Assembly (NCBI RefSeq): GCF_017874035.1
Contig: NZ_JAGGKV010000011.1
Coordinates: 124,001 to 188,000, forward strand
Direction: 5' to 3'
From: Paenibacillus aceris
GTDB taxonomy: Bacteria > Bacillota > Bacilli > Paenibacillales > NBRC-103111
Length of the DNA stretch: 64,000 nt
The notes beneath the pieces were generated by a model that saw only the letters and a list, made by a program, of their open reading frames with translations, was not told the origin of the DNA and did not search any database. Below are positions 44,687 through 53,217 of the stretch, piece after piece. Each line of letters starts with the position of its first letter. The first letter of the stretch is position 1. A program made the position numbers and the translations under genes.

Positions 44687-46156
44687 TTAAATGCCCAATC
44701 TTTCGAATTGTTCAGGCGGAGCATGATGAAGGTTCATGATTCGGATCAAATGGTCGATCATCCGCTTTTCAACGGCAGCATCCTGAATCGGCTGCTTTTG
44801 CTCCGGATCGGTCGCCAAATCATAGAGCAAGGTTCCAAAACGGTGTGCAGGAATATACGAAGTAGCCGGGATTTTGAGCGTTCGAACCCCTTTCGTAAAG
44901 GAAAACGGATCTGCCAACTCCATCTCCTGCAGCTCCTGTACACTAAATAGCGAGGTCATATGCGTCGGCATTAACGTATAGTTAAATAGCGGCGTATTAT
45001 CCGGTCGTACCGGTGCACGCATATATACATACCTGCCATCCGTGCAATTGACATGCCCGCCATGAATACCGAACAACACAGCTTCGCGCTGCGGCGCCCC
45101 GCTTCCCTGAAAGGCTAGTCGCAAAGGAACGCCCAGCACATCCTTGGGCACATCCACGCCGAAGAACTCCAATAAAGTCGGCGCCAAATCGATCAATTGC
45201 GTTAAACCGTCGCAGCGTTCGTTTTTCCTCTTATCGCGAGGATCCCAAACGAAGAGAGGCGTCCGGGCGATTTCATTATAGAAGGGCATGATGTTTTTGG
45301 CCCACCAGTCGTGCTCGCCGAACAGAAAACCATGGTCGGTCGTCACGATCAGCATCGTGTCCTGCCACAGATCGTATTCATCCATCGTATCCATCACCTT
45401 GCCAAGGTAGGTGTCGCACATACTGAGGAGAGCTGCGTACTCGTATTTACAGTGTTCGACTTCCTCCCTCGTTTCCTGAACAGGCTGGTACCCCGGCCAG
45501 TCAAAGTGCTCGCCCGTATAGTCATGTGGATACATGTCTTTATACTTCTGAGGTGCAAAGAACGGCTCATGCGGGTCAAATGCCTCGATTTGCAGCAGCC
45601 ACCTGTCCTCGTTGCGATTCGTTCGAATGAACTCGATCCCCCTGGCAAAGGTCTCCGTCTGCGGATGCAATTGTTCTTCCTGCATGTATTTGCGGTTAAT
45701 CCAATCCTGACGGAACAGATGGCTCCGGTATCCAACGAAGTTTCCCACGTGCTGAGGGATTTCCGGATCTGCGACTTCCCCCTTCCAGGGATCACCTTCC
45801 TGCCCGCGAACGAAATCCCATGTCGTATATTGGCTGTGGTAAGTGGCACCTCCCGGCTCCCAATAATGATAATGGTCGCTTACCAAATGCGAGTATACCT
45901 TATGCGCTCTGAGCAGCGCAGGCATCGAATCATCAAAAGGCTCCAGAGGTCCCCAACTCCGGTGCAGGAAATTGTACCGGCCCGTAAGCATGTCGCGCCT
46001 GGCTGGCATACAAGGCATACTCCCCGCCCAATTATTATCAAACGTTACACTCTGTTCCGCCAGCCGGCTAAAGTTCGGGGCATGCGTCCAATCCCCTCCG
46101 TAAGGGGGCAGCATATGCCGGTTCAGGGAATCAAACATGACCACAATCGCTTTCAT
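44687..46156 (-). CDS. Cys-type sulfatase, CMPAR motif (paralogue of 25653-27143)
   Basis: A 489-residue sulfatase. The formylglycine motif CMPARRDMLTGR starts at Cys49. The metal sites are in MFDSLNRHML and TTDHGFLFGEHDWW. The sequence follows the sulfatase at 25653-27143 along its whole length, including identical GSMPCMPARR, YNFLHRSWGP and LMPTHM, so the two are paralogues, probably with related but not identical targets. There is no signal peptide. GAGGAGG lies upstream. Its ATG overlaps the stop of the preceding sulfatase gene (ATGA), so the two are made together as the last genes of the Opp-type transporter run. Confidence 0.92.
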   Translation of the reverse strand: MKAIVVMFDSLNRHMLPPYGGDWTHAPNFSRLAEQSVTFDNNWAGSMPCMPARRDMLTGRYNFLHRSWGPLEPFDDSMPALLRAHKVYSHLVSDHYHYWEPGGATYHSQYTTWDFVRGQEGDPWKGEVADPEIPQHVGNFVGYRSHLFRQDWINRKYMQEEQLHPQTETFARGIEFIRTNRNEDRWLLQIEAFDPHEPFFAPQKYKDMYPHDYTGEHFDWPGYQPVQETREEVEHCKYEYAALLSMCDTYLGKVMDTMDEYDLWQDTMLIVTTDHGFLFGEHDWWAKNIMPFYNEIARTPLFVWDPRDKRKNERCDGLTQLIDLAPTLLEFFGVDVPKDVLGVPLRLAFQGSGAPQREAVLFGIHGGHVNCTDGRYVYMRAPVRPDNTPLFNYTLMPTHMTSLFSVQELQEMELADPFSFTKGVRTLKIPATSYIPAHRFGTLLYDLATDPEQKQPIQDAAVEKRMIDHLIRIMNLHHAPPEQFERLGI

Positions 46157-47466
46157 TGCATTTGCGCCTCCTCATAAAGAGATTGGTACCACCGTCTTAC
46201 ATCTTCCTCTAGCCTTCGGGCGATGTCAGGGAATTGCTTCGCAAGATTGACACGTTCGCCGCTGTCCTGCTCTAGATCGGATAGATGCACAGGATCGGCT
46301 GCTGTACGGCTAAAGTCAAGCTTGCCGTTCAGCACAAGCTTCCACTTGCCTTCGCGAACCGCCAATTGTTCCCCGTACTCCCAGAACAGCTGCCGGTGAA
46401 GGCTAGGGGCGGTTCCACGAAGGGTCGCGCATAAGCTTTTGCCGTCCAGATGATAGCCTTCGAGTCCGGAGCCCGTCAACTCCAGCATTGTCGGAAAAAT
46501 ATCCATCATCGCACAAACCTCATCGTTTACTTGACCTTGGCTGTCAGTCAGGCCTGCCGGATAGCTAAGAATAGCCGGTTCTCGAATGCCGCCATCGAAC
46601 AGACTAGCCTTATGACCGCGGAATCGGCCTGCGCTGCCTCCGTAATAATGATCCTCCGTGCCGTCCAGCCAATTGCGCGCTTCCGTAGACGGACCGTTAT
46701 CGCTGGAGAAGAAAATAATGGTGTCCTCGTATGCGCCTTTGCGCTTCAACGCCTCGACGATCTCCCCTACCCCGTCGTCAACAGCTGCAATCATCGCAGC
46801 CATAATTCTCCGATCCGGCGGTAGATCCTGGAACCGGTCGATATATGCTTTCGGCGCGTGCATCGGATAATGCGGGGCGTTATAAGCCACATAAAGGAAA
46901 TAAGGCTGATCTTCCGAAGCAGTGTCAATATAAGCCGCCGCTTCTCTCGTAATCATTTCCGTCATGTACTCGCCGTTCTCCCATATTTCCGTCTCATTAT
47001 GCCACAAATCGTGAACGGGATTTACGCCTCCGGCCTGCTCCCAGTAAAAAATATGCGAGTAATAATCAATGCAGCCTGCACGAAACCCATAAAATTGATC
47101 AAAGCCGTGCGCATTGGGCCCATACACTGCCGATGCCCCCAAATGCCACTTGCCGAACAATGCCGTTTCATAACCTTGTTCTTTCAAGGCTGCAGCCAGC
47201 GTTGTCTGCTCAAGCGGAAGCCCCTTCGTTCCTCTTTTACCACCGAGAATGTGGCTGATTCCCGCTCTCGCCGGATATTTGCCCGTAAGCAGCGACGCCC
47301 GGGACGGCGAGCAGACCGGCGAATTGGAGTACCAATTCGTGAACCGGATGCCTTCCCCGGCAAGCTGATCGAGATGTGGCGTTTTCATGGCATCAGAACC
47401 ATAGCATCCCAGATCACCGTATCCCAAATCATCGCAATAAAAAATAATTACATTCGGTCGTTTCAT
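46153..47466 (-). CDS. Cys-type sulfatase (arylsulfatase A-like), CSPSR motif
   Basis: A 437-residue sulfatase of the arylsulfatase A-like type. The N-terminal metal site is a classic FYCDDLGYGDLGCYG. The formylglycine motif CSPSRASLLTGKYPAR starts at Cys52. KWHLG and FFSSDNGPS supply other conserved active-site residues. It has no signal peptide. The start MKRPNVII is preferred because GGAGGG lies 8 nt upstream; a frame five codons longer overlaps that site. It begins 15 nt after the second transporter ATPase gene and overlaps the next sulfatase. It is therefore expressed with a peptide-type importer, which suggests that this importer brings in its substrate. Confidence 0.93.
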   Translation of the reverse strand: MKRPNVIIFYCDDLGYGDLGCYGSDAMKTPHLDQLAGEGIRFTNWYSNSPVCSPSRASLLTGKYPARAGISHILGGKRGTKGLPLEQTTLAAALKEQGYETALFGKWHLGASAVYGPNAHGFDQFYGFRAGCIDYYSHIFYWEQAGGVNPVHDLWHNETEIWENGEYMTEMITREAAAYIDTASEDQPYFLYVAYNAPHYPMHAPKAYIDRFQDLPPDRRIMAAMIAAVDDGVGEIVEALKRKGAYEDTIIFFSSDNGPSTEARNWLDGTEDHYYGGSAGRFRGHKASLFDGGIREPAILSYPAGLTDSQGQVNDEVCAMMDIFPTMLELTGSGLEGYHLDGKSLCATLRGTAPSLHRQLFWEYGEQLAVREGKWKLVLNGKLDFSRTAADPVHLSDLEQDSGERVNLAKQFPDIARRLEEDVRRWYQSLYEEAQMQ

Positions 47467-47481
47467 TTTAACTCCCTCCAC

Positions 47482-48435
47482 TTATCCAAAGAGATGACAT
47501 CGAACTTGATGCCCGTCTGCGATTTGCACAATTTTAACCGGCTTCGTCCTACAAGTGTCGGTGGCGTAAGGGCAGCGGTGATGGAAGCTGCAGCCCGTGC
47601 CGGAGGCAACCTTTCCCTGCGGATCGATCACTTCGAAGGCTTCCGACTGCTCTCTCCAAGGATCGGGAGACGAATACAACAGCAGCTTCGTATACGGATG
47701 CTGTGGATTATGGATCAGCTCCTCGGCAGGTCCGCACTCCATCATCTGCCCTGCATACATTACCATGATGCGATCCGCCATATATCTAGCGCTGCCCAGA
47801 TTATGAGTGATCAGTATCAGCGCCAGATTTTCCTTATCCTTCAAATCGAGCAGCAAATTCATAATATCGACGCCGATGGAAACATCCAGCATGGATGTCG
47901 GCTCGTCAGCGACAATGACCTTAGGTGCGAGCCCAAGCACCTTAGCAATGACAACGCGCTGCTTCTGCCCGCCCGATAATTGATAGGGGTACTTATCGAT
48001 GAAATCCTCCGCTGGCGTAAGACCTACCTTTTGCAGAAGCTCCAACACACGCTGCTGAAGATCTCCTTCCGCAATGTGCTGCACCTGCAGCGGACGGCCG
48101 ATGATATAGCCGATGGTATGATGCGGGTTCAAGGCAGCAAAAGGGTCCTGGAAGATCATTTGCACAAAGGTAGGCAGCTTTCGGCGCAGCTGCCTGCTTG
48201 CCCGCAAGGATTCCCCGTTATAGACAATGTCCCCGGAAGTGGCTGGAATCAAATTTGTAAGCATGCGGGCGATTGTGCTCTTGCCGCTTCCGGATTCGCC
48301 GACAATCGCCAGCACCTCACCCGCTTCCAACGTAAAATTAACATCATGAACCGCACGAAATTGTTTCTTGCGAAACATCGAGCGGGTACTGAACACCTTG
48401 CCGAGCTCATTCACGTGCAGCAGAGGCTTGCTCAC
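47482..48435 (-). CDS. Opp/Dpp-type ABC transporter ATPase, second subunit (OppF/DppF-like)
   Basis: A 317-residue ATPase of the oligopeptide/nickel (PepT) family. It has Walker A GESGSGKST, a Q-loop in MIFQDPFAALNP, signature LSGGQKQR and Walker B VIVADEP. The C-terminal oligopeptide-transporter extension has Cys-rich GTGCSFHHRCPYATDTC. The GTG start at 48435 is chosen because GGAGGG lies 8-9 nt upstream; it overlaps the end of the first ATPase gene by 29 nt. Set beside two sulfatase genes, the transporter probably carries sulfated oligosaccharides; peptide-family importers for oligosaccharides are known in other bacteria. Confidence 0.92.
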   Translation of the reverse strand: MSKPLLHVNELGKVFSTRSMFRKKQFRAVHDVNFTLEAGEVLAIVGESGSGKSTIARMLTNLIPATSGDIVYNGESLRASRQLRRKLPTFVQMIFQDPFAALNPHHTIGYIIGRPLQVQHIAEGDLQQRVLELLQKVGLTPAEDFIDKYPYQLSGGQKQRVVIAKVLGLAPKVIVADEPTSMLDVSIGVDIMNLLLDLKDKENLALILITHNLGSARYMADRIMVMYAGQMMECGPAEELIHNPQHPYTKLLLYSSPDPWREQSEAFEVIDPQGKVASGTGCSFHHRCPYATDTCRTKPVKIVQIADGHQVRCHLFG

Positions 48436-49402
48436 GGGATAATCCCTCCTCGGAATAAAGATGGCAGGCAATCTGCCCCCATTTATCCTGCAATAACGTT
48501 GGTTGCAGAGTTTGGCACTGGGAGACCGCTTGCGAGCAGCGCGGATAGAAACGGCAGCCCGCAGGCGGCCGGATCAAATCCGGCGTATGGCCGGGAATGC
48601 CGGCAAGTCTTGGTTTGGGACCGGACAACGATGGGAAAGAGTTGAGCAGTCCCTGCGTATAAGGGTGGCGCGGTTCGTGCAATATCTGTTCCCTTGCCGT
48701 CACCTCGACCAGCTTGCCCGCATACATAATGCCGATCCGATCGCACATCTCCAGCATTAAGGGAAGATCATGCGTAATAAACAGGATGGAGAAGCCAAAC
48801 TCCTTTTGAAGCTCCATGATTTTTCGGATAATGCCGTTTTGAACAACGACATCAAGCGCGGTCGTCGGCTCGTCCATGATCACTAGGCTTGGTTTAAGCG
48901 CCATCGCCATGGCGATCACCACCCGCTGCCGCATCCCGCCTGACAACTCATGCGGGTAGCTGTCCAAGCGGTCAACCGGAAGATCCACGAGCCGCATCAA
49001 GTGTTCTGCTCTCTGATGGACTTCCTTCCTCGCATCAGGCTCATGAGCCAGAATTGTATCGGCCAGCTGGTCGCGGATTTTGAGCACCGGATTCAGATTG
49101 TTCATGGCACTCTGAAGGACAATGGACATCTTGGACCAGCGCAGCCGGTCAAATTCCTCGTCGCTGAGCGCCATCAACTCCGTGCCGGCCAATTGCACAC
49201 TGCCGCCTGTAATTTTGGCCGGGTGGCGCAGCAATCTACATATGCCGAAGGCAGTCGTCGATTTTCCGCAGCCGGATTCACCGGCAAGACCGAAAATCTC
49301 CCCTTTGCCAATCGAGAAACTGACCTCGTCTACCGCTTTTACGACACCACGGGATGAAGCGTATTCAATACTTAGATTATGGACCCGCAGCAAATCCGCC
49401 AA
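48407..49402 (-). CDS. Opp/Dpp-type ABC transporter ATPase, first subunit (OppD/DppD-like)
   Basis: A 331-residue ATPase with Walker A GESGCGKST, Q-loop region VLQSAMNNLNPVLKIRDQL, signature LSGGMRQR and Walker B LVIMDEP. The C-terminal oligopeptide-transporter motif is PAGCRFYPRCSQAVSQC. The MNNLNP sequence in the Q-loop region also occurs in sugar-associated members of this family, from memory. The start is TTG, 7 nt after AAGGAGG. It overlaps the OppF-type gene, so the two ATPases should be made in equal amounts. Confidence 0.92.
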   Translation of the reverse strand: MADLLRVHNLSIEYASSRGVVKAVDEVSFSIGKGEIFGLAGESGCGKSTTAFGICRLLRHPAKITGGSVQLAGTELMALSDEEFDRLRWSKMSIVLQSAMNNLNPVLKIRDQLADTILAHEPDARKEVHQRAEHLMRLVDLPVDRLDSYPHELSGGMRQRVVIAMAMALKPSLVIMDEPTTALDVVVQNGIIRKIMELQKEFGFSILFITHDLPLMLEMCDRIGIMYAGKLVEVTAREQILHEPRHPYTQGLLNSFPSLSGPKPRLAGIPGHTPDLIRPPAGCRFYPRCSQAVSQCQTLQPTLLQDKWGQIACHLYSEEGLSREQASAARE

Positions 49403-49446
49403 AACGATTCCTCCTTCTGATTCCTATTAGCGCATGCCCTGCAGTC

Positions 49447-50310
49447 CTACAAGGCCGCATTACCACGGTTCGCCCGATATTTCTCCAGTATGCCGTTGCC
49501 GATTAAAATGAACCCGAAGCAGAAGAAAGCGATCGCCAGCCCTGGCGGCAGAATCCACCACCAGGCATGAAACAAAACGGCATTATTCGCGTTAGCCAGC
49601 GCCAGAATGGTCCCCCAGCTCACATTTGTGGGGTCTCCAAGCCCGAGAAAGCTTAATCCCGCTTCCGCCAATACAGCTTGTGTGGTCACCAAGACCAGGT
49701 TGGCCAGAATAACCGGTACAATATTCGGCAGAATTTCACGAAACATAATTTCCGTGTCTTTCATGCCGACCATCCGTGCGGCTTCCACATACCCGCTTTG
49801 CCGCTCGCTCATCGTCTGGCTGCGAATGCTTCGGCCCATGTAGAGCCAGCTCAAAGAGCCAATAATGACAATCGTGCTGAGCGTCCCCATCGATGGAAGA
49901 AACGACGCCAGAATAATCATCAGCGCAAGTGTAGGAATGATCAGAAACAGGTCAACGATCCGCATCAGCGATTCCTCGATCCATCCCCCTTTAAATCCGG
50001 AAACAACGCCGACGGTTACGCCAATCACCGTTGTGATTAATCCAGCAAGTATCCCGACCCAGAATGAAGTCCGCGTGCCGTAGATCATTTGGCTCAAAAC
50101 ATCCTGGCCGTAGCTGTCCGTGCCCAGCCAATGGCTGAAAGACGGCGCCAGCCAGGATTCGAAGCCGATGAAGTTTCTTGGGGACGGGGCGAACCAAGAA
50201 CCGAACAGCGCAATAACGGTGAAGATCAATAAGATGACGAGCCCCATCTTCCCTTTTGTTCCCGGAAAAGCGGACCAGCTTGCCTTCAGTACATTTTTCA
50301 TGGTTTGCAT
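49447..50310 (-). CDS. Opp/Dpp-type ABC transporter permease (DppC-like)
   Basis: A 287-residue permease with five or six membrane helices. The DppC-type N-terminal region ends in a GTDSYGQDVLSQMIYGTRTS segment. The coupling loop is YVEAARMVGMKDTEIMFREILPNI, and GLSFLGLGDPTNVSWG is typical. AGGAGG precedes the ATG. It forms the channel together with the DppB-like subunit encoded 18 nt upstream. Confidence 0.93.
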   Translation of the reverse strand: MQTMKNVLKASWSAFPGTKGKMGLVILLIFTVIALFGSWFAPSPRNFIGFESWLAPSFSHWLGTDSYGQDVLSQMIYGTRTSFWVGILAGLITTVIGVTVGVVSGFKGGWIEESLMRIVDLFLIIPTLALMIILASFLPSMGTLSTIVIIGSLSWLYMGRSIRSQTMSERQSGYVEAARMVGMKDTEIMFREILPNIVPVILANLVLVTTQAVLAEAGLSFLGLGDPTNVSWGTILALANANNAVLFHAWWWILPPGLAIAFFCFGFILIGNGILEKYRANRGNAAL

Positions 50311-50328
50311 GTTAGCCTCCTAGACCGG

Positions 50329-51315
50329 TTAATTGAGCGCCACTCGGGGATCAATCAGCGGATAGACGAGATCGGCGATCAAATTGCAGACGATAACCGA
50401 AATGGCAATACACAAGAATGCCCCTTGGATCAGCGGATAGTCATGATTCAGAATCGCATTGAAAGTGACCAGCCCCACGCCGGGGTAGGAGAAGACGATC
50501 TCCGTCGTGATCGCCCCCCCAATGACGTGTCCAAGCGAAGTCATGAGTCCGGTAAAGGAGGGAAGTAGCGCGTTCCTTGCTCCGTACATGTACTTCCTTC
50601 TGCTTGCGCGAATCCCTTTGGCCTTGGCCAGCAGCATATAATCTTCAGACAGCACCCGCATCAGATTGTTACGCAGCACCAGGATATGTCCGGCAAGTGT
50701 TGCGATAATTAATGTGAATACGGGTAAAAAGGCGTGATACAAGATCGATTTCCCTTTTTCCCACCCCGAAAAGCTGTCAAAGGCAGGATCAACTGCCTGC
50801 CCTAGCGGGAACCATTCCAAATAGAAGGAAAAAATCATAATAAAGATGATCGCAATCCAAAAGAAAGGAACTGAATTCAGGAAAAAAGCCGTGAACAGCG
50901 TCGAGTTGTCAAAGAATGAGCCTGATTTCCACGCTCCCCGGATCCCGATCAGCCATCCTACCAGGTAGCTGAGCAGCGTGGCTGTGAGGACCGTGCCTAA
51001 CGTCCAGGGGAGCGCCTTCAGCATGACATCGGCAACGGGCGAAGGGAAGTTGGCGTACGATACGCCAAGGTTGCCGTGCAGCAGCTGCTTCAAGTACTTC
51101 ACGTATTGATACCAGAGGCTGGGGTTATCCAGCCCGAACTGTGTCTTAAGGGCGTTAGCCACCTCCTGCGAACCCAGCGCCTTTTCCGAGGCAAGAGCGC
51201 TCGCAGGATCTCCCCCCATGAGACGGGGGAGCAAGAAATTTAACGTTGCCGCAACGTATAACGTGATCAGGGCAAAGCCGATTCTTTTTAAAAGATATAC
51301 GGAATTGTAACGCAT
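50329..51315 (-). CDS. Opp/Dpp-type ABC transporter permease (DppB-like)
   Basis: A 328-residue permease that begins MRYNSVYLLKRIGFALITLY. It has the DppB-type NLGVSYANFPSPVADVML loop, and the coupling loop is DYMLLAKAKGIRASRRKYMYGARNALLP. It ends PLIDPRVALN, a standard family C-terminus. GGGAGG precedes the ATG. It follows the binding-protein gene by 29 nt. Confidence 0.93.
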   Translation of the reverse strand: MRYNSVYLLKRIGFALITLYVAATLNFLLPRLMGGDPASALASEKALGSQEVANALKTQFGLDNPSLWYQYVKYLKQLLHGNLGVSYANFPSPVADVMLKALPWTLGTVLTATLLSYLVGWLIGIRGAWKSGSFFDNSTLFTAFFLNSVPFFWIAIIFIMIFSFYLEWFPLGQAVDPAFDSFSGWEKGKSILYHAFLPVFTLIIATLAGHILVLRNNLMRVLSEDYMLLAKAKGIRASRRKYMYGARNALLPSFTGLMTSLGHVIGGAITTEIVFSYPGVGLVTFNAILNHDYPLIQGAFLCIAISVIVCNLIADLVYPLIDPRVALN

Positions 51316-51344
51316 TCAGCGCGCCTCCCCTTCCCTTAGCTTGG

Positions 51345-53039
51345 TTACTTCTTCTTAATTTGCAGCAGCGAGAGTGCGGAGGTGACCGGCAGATCCTCGT
51401 TATAATTCGTAAACTGGTCGACACGGTAAGGAATGTGTCCGCCCACGTTATACATGACGGCTAAAGGCGCTTTTTCCGCGATTCGATTCTGAACCTGTTG
51501 GTAGAGCTCTTTCCGTTTGCCGGTATCGGCGGAAGAAGCTTCGTCCAGCCATTTATCGACATCCGCGTCACGGAAACGCATGTAGTTGAGACCGGGCGCA
51601 TTCGTTTTGGTCGGCGCCGTCATTTTGCTGTGGAAAATCTCCAGCATGGCTTGCGGATCCGGCGGTGTTTGAATGCCGTTTTGCAGCAAGTCATAATCTC
51701 CCGACATCAAGAGTTTAGTCAGCTCTGGCCAGGTCACGAGCTTCACCGATGTTTCGATGCCGATACTCTTCAGCCAGTCGGTAATCATGGCGCCTTCTTT
51801 ATTTTGGGCCGGTGCGTTGGCAGCCATATGGTAGGTAAAGGAAAGCGGCTTACCATCCTTTTCGTAGATGCCCTTGGCATTTTTCTTATATCCTGCGGAT
51901 TCCAATAACTTATTAGCTTCATTGACGTTATAGGCATATGCTTGACTATCGACCAGCTTAGAATCAACCATTTCACCAAAAACAGAGGACAAGAAACCCG
52001 GATTTGCCGGGAATACGCCGTTGGATTCTCCTTTTTCAATGAGCGATTTGCGGTCGAGCGCTAACTGGATGGCCCGTCGCACAGCGGCATCTGTCAGCCC
52101 CGGTTTTTCGTTATTTATAATGACAGAGAACGTATTCAATCCCGGGTACACCTGCAATTTATTTACCGGATTCTCCAACAATTTCGGTACACTTGGCATA
52201 GCGACTGTTCCAGTCGAACCTTGCACGTCGCCTTTTTCCAAAGCAAGCGTGAGGGTGGATGAGTTATTAAAACGGTTCACGAACAATTGATCGATATTCG
52301 GAGCGCCAAGGAAATAATCCGCATTTTTATCCAAAACTATAGCGCTTTCATTAATACTTTTAAATTTGAATGGACCTGTGCCGATCGGCGTTTTGTTCAG
52401 GAATTGGGACGGATCTTCTTTCTCAAACTGCTGCTTTGGCGCGATATAGACGGTCGTTAAATAGAAGGGTAAGGATGGGAATTGCTTGCTCAGTTTAAAA
52501 ACAACGGTATCGCTGCCTTGTGCGGTTACTTCCTGCAGCCTGCCGTCTCCCCATAGCTGATAGCGGTCGAGCACTTTATTATTTTTCAAAGTAAGGAAGG
52601 AATAGAGTACATCGTCGACGGTAAAAGCTTTGCCATCCTGCCATTTAGCCTTCATATTCAATTTAACGGTATAGGTTTTGTTGTCATCTGACCAGGTTCC
52701 ATCACCTACGGCCAATCGGGGAACGAGCTGTCCCTTGACGGGATTGAAGTAGTACAGAGGATCAAATACGTAATCGAAGAAAGGCTGCCAGTTGCCGGTG
52801 GCGAGAAACGGGTTAAAGTTGGTGACCTGCTCAGGATTTACCGTTTCACCAAGATGATAAATGACCGACTCACCTTTCTTAGCCGGCTCTGAGGGCTTGG
52901 CTGCCTCGGTTACTCCCCCTTTGTTATCCACACCGGTCTGCGCTTGCGGTGTGGAATCGCTGCATCCGCTGAGAACACCTGCAAATAAAGCCAGTGTGGT
53001 GAACAAGATCGTAGACGTTTTTCTAGTACCCCACTTCAT
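51345..53039 (-). CDS. Family 5 extracellular binding lipoprotein (peptide/oligosaccharide type)
   Basis: A 564-residue binding protein of the DppA/OppA class. The lipobox is LSGC (Cys about 26). Family 5 features are NPFLATGNWQPFFDYVFDPLYYFNP and the later KAKWQDGKAFTVDDVLYSF. Despite the peptide label, close family members bind cello- or other oligosaccharides. Here the operon ends with two sulfatases and contains no peptidase, so a sulfated oligosaccharide is a better guess. GGAGGAAGATTCC precedes the ATG. A strong hairpin with a T-run lies only 27 nt upstream of the start codon. Confidence 0.92.
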   Translation of the reverse strand: MKWGTRKTSTILFTTLALFAGVLSGCSDSTPQAQTGVDNKGGVTEAAKPSEPAKKGESVIYHLGETVNPEQVTNFNPFLATGNWQPFFDYVFDPLYYFNPVKGQLVPRLAVGDGTWSDDNKTYTVKLNMKAKWQDGKAFTVDDVLYSFLTLKNNKVLDRYQLWGDGRLQEVTAQGSDTVVFKLSKQFPSLPFYLTTVYIAPKQQFEKEDPSQFLNKTPIGTGPFKFKSINESAIVLDKNADYFLGAPNIDQLFVNRFNNSSTLTLALEKGDVQGSTGTVAMPSVPKLLENPVNKLQVYPGLNTFSVIINNEKPGLTDAAVRRAIQLALDRKSLIEKGESNGVFPANPGFLSSVFGEMVDSKLVDSQAYAYNVNEANKLLESAGYKKNAKGIYEKDGKPLSFTYHMAANAPAQNKEGAMITDWLKSIGIETSVKLVTWPELTKLLMSGDYDLLQNGIQTPPDPQAMLEIFHSKMTAPTKTNAPGLNYMRFRDADVDKWLDEASSADTGKRKELYQQVQNRIAEKAPLAVMYNVGGHIPYRVDQFTNYNEDLPVTSALSLLQIKKK

Positions 53040-53065
53040 TGGAATCTTCCTCCTTGAGAAAAAAT

Positions 53066-53095
53066 GGTGTTGTAGACACCTGCATCTACAACACC
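53066..53095 (-). promoter_or_regulatory. Terminator-like hairpin in the leader of the family 5 binding-protein gene
   Basis: Perfect 11-bp arms, GGTGTTGTAGA (53066-53076) and TCTACAACACC (53085-53095), have an 8-nt loop. On the minus strand they are followed by ATTTTTTCTC and then the ribosome-binding site AAGGAGG. It may end the upstream AraC message or control entry into the transporter operon. Confidence 0.75.
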
Positions 53096-53096
53096 G

Positions 53097-53125
53097 ATCA
53101 TAGTGACACGACGAATTAACGTAAA
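53097..53125 (-). promoter_or_regulatory. Possible promoter of the Opp-type transporter/sulfatase operon
   Basis: On the minus strand, TTTACG (53125-53120) is followed after 17 nt by TATGAT (53102-53097). The message would begin near 53090, within the hairpin arm described at 53066-53095. The DNA dyad could then also serve as an operator. Confidence 0.45.
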
Positions 53126-53217
53126 GAGACCATTTCCGAACTATGTAACCTGGGCTTTAGAACCGCGTCCCTATAGGCTATGGACCTTTTCTGATATCGT
53201 TCACTTGCTTGGAGAAA

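Noticed and set aside
45311..47979. Long plus-strand frames (288 and 373 codons)
   Set aside because: They oppose two sulfatase genes and the OppF-type gene, all with catalytic motifs; they show no start signal or family pattern.
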